A stretch of DNA of 64,000 nt from Larix kaempferi (taxonomy: Eukaryota; Streptophyta; Pinopsida; Pinales; Pinaceae): NCBI GenBank assembly GCA_027924585.1, contig BSBM01000150.1, positions 12,267,001 to 12,331,000 of the forward strand. Direction: 5' to 3'. Below, one piece after another: positions 1-10,053 of the stretch. Position 1 is the first letter of the stretch; each line of letters starts with the position of its first letter. The notes under the pieces are model-generated. The model saw nothing but the letters and a program-made list of their open reading frames with translations, did not search any database and was not told the DNA's origin. The translations under genes were made by a program, and so were the position numbers.

Positions 1-2190
1 CCTATTTTAGAGATTTTGAGAGAAATACTGCTAGATATGTGGCTACCATTTTTTGTCTTAACACGATGAAAAATGTTATTGTTCACCCATTTCCATGCCT
101 ATATCTTACAATTTTTTGTATAGAGGTTTATTCCTCCAAGTTAAAGAAGATGGTCTTGTATTTTAATTTATGTGGAGGTGCCTTTAATGCATCTATTGCT
201 ACTATTAAGTGTGGTAAACATGAGGTGACATGCATTCAATGGGAGGCTAATATTTTGACAAGAAGATACTCAATTATTGCATTGATTTCCACACTAAAAA
301 GGGATTGAACACAAGTTCTAGAGATCTTATGAGATTCCCATTAGAAAGAAAAAGGAAAAAACAATATTTCTTCAGTGGTGGAGACAAGTGGGGGGACAAG
401 GTCTACCTAGAGAATGCTTACTATCTTCACAACCATTGGGGCCTAGTGGACAAATATGAGGATACCATAAAGAAGTACCATCTTGGGGAATTTGACTAAT
501 ATGTGTTGATGCATTCAAAAGTTACTTTTTCATCACCTCTTCTCATCTTGGCCTTGCAAGTTAGTTTCCTTTAAGATTACTCATGGGTGTTATGGAAAAC
601 AAGTCCTTTTGACTACATTTTCTCGATCATTATGCATTCCACCACCATCTCATAAACATGTGTTGTGTTCCACCCAACTAAAAATGCAATTTATATGTTT
701 GCAGAAGTCAATCAACATGCAAGTCCATGGACGTGTAGGCCATCCTAGAGAAGCAATCCCTATGCATTCTATAGGATCATAGTAAATATACATTATATAT
801 ACATATATCATTGCCTTCTATACTATACTAAATCTATCTATTGCACAATCTTTCAACGAAATATTGCAAACACAAAACTCTTCAAATTCACTATGTAAGT
901 TGTTACCATGAAACTCATTCAAATTGAAATGAAGTATTTGTCATTCCAATGCATTTCATAAAATTTCATGAAGAAAACACTTACTGCTTGACTATTGTGA
1001 GGGATGAAAATAAACATGAGTCTGTATTATAAATATTTGTGTGGATAAGCATTATAAAAATTAAAGTTGCATGGATCACATATTTATCTCCTTCAATTCA
1101 ATGTAACTACTTATTGAGTCAAAAGAAACATATCACAGTCCATAATGTTTAGTTCTATTTATTATTCTTTCACTGGCCTTTCAAATGTATCCAAATCCAA
1201 CAATAAAGGAAAAACTTTGATTCCTTGTGGATTTTTTTTTCCTTAACTCCATGCTACGCACAGTCACAATGGTAGCACGAATGGGAGTACCTAACGAGCC
1301 CCACCAATGTTATCCAAATATTGCTAGTGGAGAAATATACAAGTCCATGCTTTGCGTGTATTGTCAATGGAAGACTTCAATAATTCTCCAAATGTTTAAC
1401 TACACATTACTTTTCTTTTATGCCAATTTCTCTCTTCTTCATGACATATATTGCAACATGAGGATGTAAGGTCTTGGCTAAAGGTTCGCTCTTAGCTAAA
1501 AGGTCATATGCTCACATTGCAATTATGCTAATCATTTTTTCAAGGAAAATGATAGTTTTTAATTGATTATTTATTGACAAGTTTCCTTGCAAGGAAGTAA
1601 TCTCTAAGAACTATGTAATATTTACAACTTTTAATGTTTATTAAGAGTTTTGGATTGTGGATTACTATAGAGTGAGTTCATACTTGTTTTTTTCAACATG
1701 GTTAAAAGTTTCATCATTCTAAGTGGAATTATTTTTTGTGTGTTGAATGTGGGAAATTATTACATGCGAAAGGAGGATAGTTTGTCCCTTTAATAATTTA
1801 CACTTTTTTTATTATTATAAAAACATGCAACTTAAAAAAAGATATTAGTAATCATCGCCTACCCTTTAGAAAGTCAATTATACTTCAAAGTAACCTTATG
1901 ATCAACCAACTTATGAGATATCAAATGACAATCATTAATTTTATTTATAAATATTTAAAAAAAAAATTGAAATTGTATTATCTTGACAAGAATATGCAAA
2001 TAAGCTCTAATATGATGAGGACTACATTAATGACTATAAAATACATAATTTAATATTTAATGCTTTACAATTCCAACTAAGTAAGAAAATCTAACTTAGT
2101 GTTTGTATGTTAATTAGATAACAAATTTGATTTTTAGTTGTACCGTTCTTTGGCTTCTCGTTTTTCTTTGTATTGATTCATTGGTATAAC
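1..2190. other. AT-rich DNA without a recognisable gene
   Basis: Short open frames exist here, for example 39-308 and 305-499. The second reads RFPLERKRKKQYFFSGGDKWGDK and ends EFD, and I recognise no family. Codon texture and the lack of splice context do not support a gene. Confidence 0.5.
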
Positions 2191-2200
2191 CATAGCACAG

Positions 2201-2256
2201 GATCCAATATCACTATAGAGGCTCCAATGTCACTATAGAGGCTCCAATGTCACTAT
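2201..2256. repeat. Triplicated 20-bp minisatellite
   Basis: Three consecutive 20-bp units of the form GMTCCAATRTCACTATAGAG start at 2201, 2221 and 2241. The third is cut short. Confidence 0.85.
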
Positions 2257-2383
2257 CTATTCAATAACATTAATTTTTCATAGATTAATGCTTACATTTT
2301 CCTCAAAGTTTAAATGCATATTTGTCTATGTGATGAAAAGAGATCCTACATTACCATGAATTTAAAGAATAGGCTTTTGTTTA

Positions 2384-2965
2384 TTTCAATGTTTAAATTT
2401 TTAATTATCAAAAAATGATATACATAGTGTATGTGTATATTAGATATATTTTATTCACATACTGTAAAGTATTTCAATGTAACTTAAATTTTTAATTATT
2501 AAAAAATGATATACATAGTGTATGTGTATATCATATATATTTTATTCACATAGTGTAAAGTATTTTCAATGTATCTTAAATTAATTATGAAAATTTCTTT
2601 TTTCATTTTAATTATTTAAAATTTCTTTTTTTCATTTTAATTATTACATAAATTGTGAAAATTTCCTTTTTCATTTTCATTATTTAAAATTTCTTTTTTT
2701 CATTTTAACTATTACATAAATTGTGAAAATTTTATTTTAATTATTGTTAATCATATTGTTATAAAATCTTTCAAATTGATATATTTATTTGTTTTAAAAC
2801 ACAATTTTCATTGTATTAATCTTAATTTTTTTTTAAACATAATTTTCATTATAATTATTAATCTTCAAAACAATGTTTTAAAAGCAAATAAATTTCTACA
2901 CACAATTTTCATTGTGATTATTAATCTTCACAAAAATGCTTTAAAAGCAACGAAATTTCTTAATA
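2384..2965. repeat. Three adjacent tandem duplications
   Basis: About 90 bp is duplicated at 2384-2572 (both copies contain TGATATACATAGTGTATGTG). About 75 bp is duplicated at 2583-2735 (AAATTTCTTTTTTTCATTTT words, then ACATAAATTGTGAAAATTT). About 62 bp is duplicated at 2835-2965 (ATTATTAATCTTCA then TTTTAAAAGCAA). The units differ from each other, so these are separate slippage or unequal-crossover events. Confidence 0.8.
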
Positions 2966-3104
2966 AAATTTTATTAAGTAACAAATTAATAAAAACATGA
3001 AAACCTTAAGAGTATCATTGATGTCTCCAACTCATCCAATAAGTTAATACGAATTTGAATCCAAACCATTTATTTTATTTTTCTGGTTTTTTCCTCACAT
3101 TTTG

Positions 3105-3690
3105 TAATATTCGCTCTCGGCTGTAGTTTGGGTCGGTTTCTGCGGCCTTGTGGACTTTTTTGTTGTTGGGTTGTTGTATGGATTTTCTCTTCTCCTTCTA
3201 TGAGGACTACTGTTTTGGGGCTGTCATGGTTTTGGATCTTTATTGTCTGATATGATTTAGTAATGGTAGTAGTTTATCTATTGGCTAATTGTCATAGTTG
3301 TTGGGTTTTTATTGTAACTATCTTATATTCTTTAATAAAGTATGTTATGTCATGGTTGTTGGGCCTTTATTGTAACCACCATATACTCTTTAATAAAGTA
3401 TAATATTTTTTGTGTGAAAAAAAATAAAGTATGATATGTTATGGTTGTGTGAAAAAAATAAAGTATGATATGTTATGGTTATTGGGTTTTTATTGTCTAA
3501 TATGATTTAGTAATGGTAGTAGTTTATCTGTTGGCTAATTGTCATAGTTATTGGTTTTTATTGTAACTAACTTATACTCTTTAATAAAGTATGATATGTC
3601 ATGGTTGTTGGGTCTTTAACCACCTTATACTCTTTAATAAAGTATAATGTTTTAATAAAGTATAATGATAATGTTTTTCGTGTATAATGA
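3105..3690 (+). repeat. Repeated T/G-rich segment resembling a LINE 3' tail
   Basis: A block containing GATATGATTTAGTAATGG, TTGTCATAGTTGTTGGG and CTTTAATAAAGTATG occurs at about 3245-3360 and again at 3490-3605. Shorter copies lie between and after them. The T/G-rich lead-in with a terminal TTTAATAAAGT resembles the 3' UTR of plant L1-type LINEs. No reverse-transcriptase coding sequence is present, so the LINE assignment is weak. Confidence 0.45.
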
Positions 3691-3914
3691 AAGGAAATCA
3701 AACCTTCAAACTATCTTTTCTCAAATTTATTCAATATAATTCTCAGGTTTGAAGATACATCTCATGACAGTTTATTTATTATTCACTTTTCCAAATACTT
3801 CAATATCACAACACCAACAGCACGTGATCTCTCTACGTCTGTCTACTTATTTCTGCCATGAACCTGTCCAACACATAATCATGGATATGTAAATTTCATC
3901 GGATTTGGGCACCA

Positions 3915-4771
3915 TCAATCCAATTTCCTGCATACTCGAGCTTGCTTCCAAACTCTTCCTGGCCTGCAGAAATATCCCTTCTCTGGAGCGCAGTGTTGAT
4001 CTTCTCTGCACTTGCACATCTTATCCAGTGCACATCCATCCCTCAGCTCCTCCACTCCTTTCCCTCCAATTCCCAACAGCCCATCCGTCCATTCGTTAGA
4101 AAACACTCCCTCCGGATCATATCTATTCTTTACTTGCAAGAACTTCTCTAAATTCACTGCCCGCTTTGCCAGGCCTCCGAACAAGTAACCTCCTGACTTA
4201 CCCCAGTGCAATGTCCCGCCGTGCTTCTCAATCACCATCTGCTCGATTTCTTCGAATATATCTTCGTTCCACTTGGGCGTGTTCGGCTGTTTCGGACGAT
4301 AAATATATACAATTTCCAGTGTGACGAGATCCTTTGCTGGTCCTAAATAAGCATCAGATTTCTTAATAGAACGAAAAACTACATAACTTTCACACATACT
4401 TTCGGGATTCAGATCTCTGATCTTCTTTATATCGTTAACCGCTTCCGGAAGGCGAGACATAGGCACCCTCAGTTCCACATCGAAACTAAAGGAATTCGTC
4501 ACCCGGCGATCCCATGAACAGACGGTCTGATTTTTATCTAAAATTTCAGTGGAGGTGCAACCGCTTGTATCATGTTGATGCAGCTGGCGATAGGTGCCCT
4601 GGCATCCTCCAGAACTCTGCATGCGATGATTGAATCCTGTGACCGGGTACCCTGTGAACCCTTTAATTCCATCGTTCCAAAACCCGCTACCATTAGCCAC
4701 AAGTGTGATTATTTGTTCTCCAGCAGAATTGCACAATCCCTCATAATCTTCTGTAGCTTGCACTTCCTCAA
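3915..4771 (-). CDS. GulLO-like last exon: ALO domain and C-terminus
   Basis: The exon begins after the TGCAG acceptor and reads VEEVQATEDYEGLCNS. It contains GFTGYPVTGFNHRMQSSG, CSWDRRVTNSF, the ALO-domain motif HWGK, and RYDPEGVFSNEWTDGLLG, and it stops at 3915-3917. The frame is fully open. A possible AATAAA poly(A) signal on the minus strand lies near 3771-3780, about 140 bp past the stop. Confidence 0.9.
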
Positions 4772-4851
4772 CTGCATGTATACAAAAATCCTATTATTAC
4801 ACTCAGTACACCTAATTGATTCTAGACAAATGGAAATATGTATATACTTAC

Positions 4852-5086
4852 CCAGAGCATCAGCATTTTCAATGTCGACTACTCTCGTTGGTTGCCCAAT
4901 TGCAACATGGAGACCGTCACCAGTAGCGTCAAGAGGAACACGATCGATCGGTCGAAACAGCACCACACGATGGAAGGGAAACCATAATATATCTGCAAAG
5001 TCATGAGCCTTCAGAAAACGAGAAGCTTCTTTATCTAGCCCGTTATCTTCTTTTAGAATGGGTGCATGTAATGAACGCTTGAACAT
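4852..5086 (-). CDS. GulLO-like middle coding segment
   Basis: The segment begins at MFKRSLHAPILKEDNG, which corresponds to the MFKRS motif directly after the FAD domain in plant GulLO proteins. It continues through HDFADILWFP and DRVPLDATGDG to the splice donor at 4851. It is contiguous with exon 1 in the DNA but in a different frame. The last base forms a Val codon with the first two bases after the intron. Confidence 0.85.
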
Positions 5087-5094
5087 TGACTGAA

Positions 5095-5772
5095 GGTAAG
5101 TTGCGAGATTACTCCCAGCGTTCCCAAAGATAATCTGGTAGCTTTGAGATCTTCTTGGTCTGCTTCGGTCAAAGAAATGAGCTTGGCATAGCCTTCAGAC
5201 GGAGAAGCAGGAACCACCAATCTCATTCCCACCACGTACTCATAAACACCACTGCCTTTGCCCTTGAGACTGCTGCCATGGGCTCCCGTGGAAACAACTC
5301 CCGCCGCAGAGACTCCATTCCAGTAAATCATGGCGGGAAGAGCCAGGCCTTCCTTGGCAGCTTCCTCGATGATGTCTCTCATCATCGCCCCACCTTGGAC
5401 TGTAATCGTCATGGCAGTCTTGTTGATTCCAATCACAGATGCATAGTTTTCTGTGGAGATGATCAATCCATTGTCTCCAACACAGACTAGCTTGGAGAGG
5501 CTGTGAGCCAGAGTGCTTACCACTTTTATCTTTTGCTTGTTTTTCACAGCACGGGCAACAGCATGCAGAAGCTCGGCTTCTGTTTTGGGCGACGCAGCCT
5601 CTGCAGCTTTGCAGATGCTGCGATCCTCCCAAATACCTTGGTAATTGAAAATCTCGCATCCTCCCCCATTGCTTTTGCATTGGACAGAGGGAGCAGGTGA
5701 GCATAATGCGTCTAGGCATAATGGAAAAGAGAGAAGTAAACTAGTGACTATGGCTGCAAGTATGCGTTGCAT
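5095..5772 (-). CDS. GulLO-like exon 1: signal peptide and FAD-binding domain
   Basis: Exon 1 covers roughly residues 1-226. It contains the signal peptide, a Cys-rich segment after it (CSPAPSVQCKSNGGGCEIF), the PP-loop-type flavin segment AHSLSKLVCVG and the GAHGSS loop. The reading frame is open to a stop at 5053, but family similarity ends at LGVISQLT near 5095. The last dozen codons before that stop are out-of-frame sequence of the next segment. Confidence 0.88.
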
Positions 5773-5862
5773 TGTGACTGACTAAGAAGAATGCAGACAG
5801 TAGGAGATTTCTTGGCTTGTGAATCGCCTTGTCGTTGCGATCAATATGATTGTGCGTGTGAG

Positions 5863-5870
5863 TTTATATA
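5863..5870 (-). promoter_or_regulatory. TATA box of the GulLO-like gene
   Basis: On the minus strand this reads TATATAAA, about 90 bp upstream of the ATG at 5772. That distance suits a plant core promoter with a 50-60 nt leader. The position is inferred from motif and spacing only. Confidence 0.6.
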
Positions 5871-6799
5871 ATTGCGTACTGAAGAGCTGGTTGCTCGTTG
5901 CGGTTGCACATAAATGTGACCTGCAGTCGAAGATTGGTATTGATGTTTATCCAAAATCGGGCAAACACCACAGAGTTTGATCGCGGGAATGCCAAGCATT
6001 ATAGATATAGATCTACAAATATGCGCGTCTGAAGTGCATGGCGATTGATGTGAACTTATTATTCTCCTTATCTGACTAACTGAGATTCGTTAGTTTGAAT
6101 ATCGCAAAGATGATCCAGTGTACGATCCACGTTATTTTCTTTTGGCATTTTCTAAAATCATTAGGTGGGCAATTGTTATGAAACTGGTGTACTATTAACG
6201 TAATCAGACAGTAACATATGGTCATAGGCCGGCAGATCGAACGTACTGGACTGAGCCTTATCGAGATTCAAGGCATGCAAGTTTTTTCTCTATATAAAAT
6301 TCCTTAGTTGTCAAACTCGTGATATCAGCAAATTACTTACTTAAACGGCCATCCTTATCTCGATTGCACATTCGAAGAAGGAATCGACGTGTCACTTCAG
6401 GTACCGCATTTCCATGTGCCTACTCTCCGTCGGCTCAAACGGAATCGAGTCATTAAAACTCTACAGCGAGTTTAGGTCCTAGACTCCTATGGAACATACC
6501 ACTCCGATGGATGATGTGCGGCATGCATGAGATGGATGCAAGTGTTTTCAATTTCAAATTTCAAAATTCAAATCAACCACCTCCCATTTGCCCCCCATCC
6601 AAAATATTCATTAAGATGAAGCAATAAGATAAAACAAGAGCCTCCACCGTCAAACATGGTTTACACATTTAACTCCTACTCTGCATAATCTATGCATTTT
6701 CTGCAGTTCATTTTACATGGGGTACCTATGGCAGCCAAACCTTCAGTGGCCTCTCGGCTCTCTCATGGACATAAATCGATATAGGATAATATTCAAGGT

Positions 6800-7140
6800 G
6801 CTTCAGAGGTAGGAAACATGCCATAGAAGAAGAACATGGACACTGTGTGATGTGCAGTGCAATTACCAACACCTTCCATGAGTTGGAAGGAGATTATGTG
6901 GATGATTTTCAGAAGCGCTGTGCAGGCCCTGTCTGACCCATTAGCCCTCTGCTGCCGGACTCTTTTCTAAGCGGTTAATATCTCACCACGCCAACTACTC
7001 AACTGGCCGCAGCGGAGTTACAGTGGTGGGACCATCGAACCTAAGTCGGTCATTTACGTCTCTTTTGGCAGCCAAAATTTGATGTCTTCTTCTCAGATCA
7101 TTGAATTAGCGTTGGGTTTAGAGGCAAATGGGAAGTTTTC
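6800..7140 (+). pseudogene. UDP-glycosyltransferase (family 1 UGT) fragment
   Basis: This is a remnant of the middle of a plant family-1 glycosyltransferase, an enzyme that transfers sugar from UDP-sugars to small molecules. The frame from 6802 reads through GRKHAIEEEHG, NTFHELEGDYVDDFQK and GPV-stop-PISPLLPDSFLSG to LQWWDHR. A 1-bp shift at about 7037 then leads into EPKSVIYVSFGSQNLMSSSQ and IIELALGLEANGK. These match the conserved UGT segments NTF-ELE-YVD-FQK, GPVWP-, SVIYVSFGS and ELALGLE. The TGA after GPV is probably a mutated Trp codon, and a TAA follows SFLSG. The N-terminal acceptor domain and the C-terminal PSPG box (HCGWNS) are absent, so only about 110 codons remain. Confidence 0.85.
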
Positions 7141-7149
7141 AGCATTGGC

Positions 7150-9400
7150 GAACGCCTTGATACGGGCTAGTCTTACAAATCCTTTCTCCAAAGTTCAGCC
7201 GACACACTATAGACTTGGTAGAGAGAGAATGTACAAACTTTACATATCTCAAGAATATAAACTGAAAAACATACAAAAAAATTCTGTAAATGGCTACATA
7301 GAACTTAATTAAACCGGCATGCCAAAATTGGTGTATATCGGACTTGACAACAGAGTTAAATACATGAGTTGATCGTGATGTAAAATGATTTCAGGAAAAG
7401 CCTGTTTATTAGAACCCTCCCAAAATTGATCGTTTTGTTGAATGACCGTCAAATTTCTAATTTAAATTAATTTTGTGGGTTTCAAAGTTTGTACTCCACA
7501 AACTATTCTGCCAATAATTTTGTTATTAAAATTTTATCTTTATAAAAAATATATATGTACATTGTGAACTCATTTTACTACATATACATTAGCTCATTTT
7601 AATATATGTACATTTACTCATTTTGGTTTTTGGATGTAAACACTTTGATACCCACTATTTATACATTTTCATTCTCTACTATTTTATACCTACCCTTCAT
7701 ACATTTTCATTATGCACCATTTATACATTTTCATTTTGTACCATTTATGGTTTGGGATTCCACATTTTCATACCCATCATTCATAGTAGCTTTTATGGTT
7801 TATTCTTTCTTAGCATACCATCCACTTGTTTTTGTTTTTTATTTCTACATTCATTTTCCTGGCACATTCATTTTTATCAATTTGAATTTATACATTTTTA
7901 TATTCATTAGTTCATTCTTTTTTATGTCAGCGCCATTGACATATTTTCATTCTCCTTTAGTATTTACCATTTATCATTCTTCTTTTATGTCAACCATTGA
8001 CATATTTTTATTCTCCTTTAGTATTTACCATTTATCTTTAGATGGAAGTGAGAAGGAGGTATGTTAAAGGTGAATCCCTGGGGCCGTCTCGTAAGGCTAA
8101 GCCCCATCCCACACCAGGGTGAAGGTTTCTTATCTTATCTAGATGGAATTTAGAAGGATGTGTTTTAGAGATGAAAAAGATGTATTTAGATGAAAGATGT
8201 ACACCTTTGCAATTAAATTACTGCTAAGAGGGGGTCCCTTCTCCCACAAACAAGAGGATCTCATACACCAAATTGGTGAATAATAAAATGATGTATGTTT
8301 AGAAAAAACTATAACTTGTTATCCTTAGAGAATCAAAACTCTGCAATTATTGTAAATCACCAGTCATTCTAAAGACCAGACGACCATAATTCCAACTACA
8401 TTAGAATAGCTAGTCCATCATATTAAACAAACCTTTATAGAAAAAACCAAAAAACATAGAGGGCTCTCCAACTAACCATATGTCCGAAGTGAAATAAGTC
8501 CAAACAAAATTTTAATTCATCCCACCAATTGCTACTTTTGAGAGTTCATCCAGTTGATTAAATTGTTTGTATATAAAAAATTGGGTGATTCCTTGAAGAT
8601 GTGTAACTCTTTTTGGCCAAATATGATGGTGAAAAATGGAAATTTTACCCATGTATTAAATTGAAGCCCTCGAAATTCATATTTTCCACATGAATTTTGA
8701 CATGCGCTTGAAAAAAGAAATGTAGAGAATTATGTTGGCTTTCCAATGATATTTTTTTCGAAATATACCAATGTCATTTATCATGTCGAATTTTCATTTA
8801 ATGAAACATGTGTACTTAAAAAACATGTGTAATTTACAAGTAGTTTGTGTTCGTGCAAAATAATTTAATGTTAAAGTAATAATTTTAAAAAATGAAATAT
8901 GTGAACATGATCTAGACAGAATGTACTAGTGTTTACCTATTTTTCTTTTATTTTTTCTCTAAAAATTATATTTATTATTATTTTTCGAAACTGACTAATG
9001 AATATTTCAGTCGCATTTTGCACACGTGTGTTAGTGCACCAAATATTTTGATTGTTTACATAATTTGCAAAACTAAAAATACCATTTTGAAGAGAACGCG
9101 CTTATCTAGTGCTTGTGTATTTTTGGATTTTTTTTGGATGTGTATTTTGAATGTTGTGGATTTGTCTTTGAGCTCAATCGAAGTTGTCGACAGGGTTTTT
9201 TAGGGCAAGTTTTAGTAGAAATTAAAAAACAAAAAACATATGAAGATAAAAATTCAAAATTTTTATGTATATGGATAGAGGATTCATTGACGAATCCAAT
9301 GGTATCAAGTCCACCCATTAATGGGCATTTAATGACATGGTTTAAGCCTGTGAAAGACAAGAAAAAGTTTCATTCTGAAGTGAAAAGGGCTCTCTGTCTG
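7150..9400. other. AT-rich intergenic DNA with degenerate CATTTTCAT repeats
   Basis: From 7600 to 8040 the words TACATTTTCATT, CCATTTAT and similar recur irregularly and create spurious long open frames. A small GC-rich island at about 8070-8125 (GGGGCCGTCTCGTAAGGCTAAGCCCC) stands out but matches nothing I can name. No gene is supported. Confidence 0.5.
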
Positions 9401-9409
9401 TTTTTTAAG

Positions 9410-9534
9410 CCCTTAATCGAGCTATTTGCTCGATTGAGGTATTTAAACTACCTCGATCTAGGGTTTAATACGTTCTCGGTCGATGGTTTAACAAGACCTC
9501 GATCGAGGGTTTAATAAGACCTTGATCAAGGGTT
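9410..9534. repeat. CTCGATCGAGG palindrome array, copy 1
   Basis: About six exact or near copies of the palindromic word CTCGATCGAGG, with one- or two-base variants such as CTCGATCTAGG and TTGATCAAGG, are spaced 15-25 bp apart by TTTAATAAGAC-like linkers. They lie 360-480 bp upstream of the transposase-like reading frame. A TATA box (ATATATAAAAG, about 9549) lies between them. This fits a subterminal repeat region or promoter of a DNA transposon. Confidence 0.75.
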
Positions 9535-9893
9535 TTTCTATGTAAAGAATATATAAAAGAAACCCGGGAAAGGTGTTGGAAAATTAATGTTACCAACCAC
9601 CATTCCCTCATAAAAATGACAACCAAACTCTATATAATTACTAAAGAATTGATGAATAACACTAATTTAACTCATTGCTAGTTTTTTTCAATTAGAGCTA
9701 TTTGAATTTGATGTTGTTCAATTCTAGAGCTTGGTGAATTTGATGTTGTTCAATTAGAACTTGGTGATTTTGATATTGTTCAATTAGAGTTCATTAGACA
9801 TGTAATATTTCTTTGTAGACAGATTTCATACTAGCATATTGTTGTTTGTTATAACAATTTGAATAAATCTTTGTTTGTTTTCATTGTAGTTTG

Positions 9894-10053
9894 ATGGGGA
9901 GTAAGAGAAAAAGACAAAGAAATCATGCTTGTCAACAAAATGACAATGAAGAGCGTGAGAAGGCTAGAGAAAGGATGAGACAACATAGAGCAAACTTGAG
10001 AGAAGAAGAAGATGCACATTTGGTGCAACAAATTCCAATGGAGGACAACCAAG
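9894..10053 (+). CDS. Exon 1 of the transposase-like gene
   Basis: It starts at an ATG and encodes a highly charged N-terminus rich in Lys, Arg and Glu (NDNEEREKARERMRQHR), with no hydrophobic segment. It ends DNQ plus one base before the donor GTAAAT. That base joins in phase with GG at 12265 to give a Gly codon. Confidence 0.55.

Larger units (their letters stand above)
3915..5772 (-). pseudogene. L-gulonolactone oxidase-like (GulLO) gene, one frameshift
   Basis: This is a secreted FAD-linked aldonolactone oxidase of the plant GulLO family, which oxidises L-gulono-1,4-lactone or related sugar lactones. Exon 1 starts at the ATG at 5772 and opens with a hydrophobic signal peptide (about residues 1-24). 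The FAD_binding_4 region follows, with the flavin-site stretch AHSLSKLVCVG and the conserved STGAHGSS. Exons 2 and 3 carry the ALO domain, the family motif HWGK, and a Cys-rich tail ending GYFCRPGRVWKQARVCRKLD. An 80-bp intron (4772-4851) has a GTAAGT donor and a TGCAG acceptor and joins in phase. The one defect is near 5090: exon 1 reads ...LGVISQLTF and then shifts frame, while MFKRSL, the expected continuation, lies in another frame. Compared with Arabidopsis relatives recalled from memory, about 7 nt seem to be missing. Everything else is intact, so this is either a recent pseudogene or a sequence error. Confidence 0.9.

Noticed and set aside
2211-2240. CACTATAG words resembling the core of a phage T7 promoter
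   Set aside because: Only 8 bases match and they belong to a plant minisatellite; the rest of the promoter is missing.
2776-3000. Open frame with repeated ILE/LEU/ASN motifs
   Set aside because: Caused by the 62-bp tandem duplication in AT-rich DNA.
5074-5102. A 23-nt GTAATC...TTCAG segment that would restore the GulLO frame if it were an intron
   Set aside because: Far below the minimum intron size of plants (about 60-70 nt), and its removal would delete the conserved VISQ residues. A small deletion explains the shift better.
7606-8067. 153-codon open frame rich in Phe, Tyr and Ser
   Set aside because: Composition artefact of CATTTTCATT repeats; two frames are open through the same repeats.
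8070-8125. GC-rich island considered as a tRNA-derived SINE or tRNA gene
   Set aside because: No complete A and B boxes, no cloverleaf and no second copy in the window.
9113-9514. 133-codon open frame upstream of the transposase-like gene
   Set aside because: It runs into the palindrome array and shows no domain; probably fortuitous.
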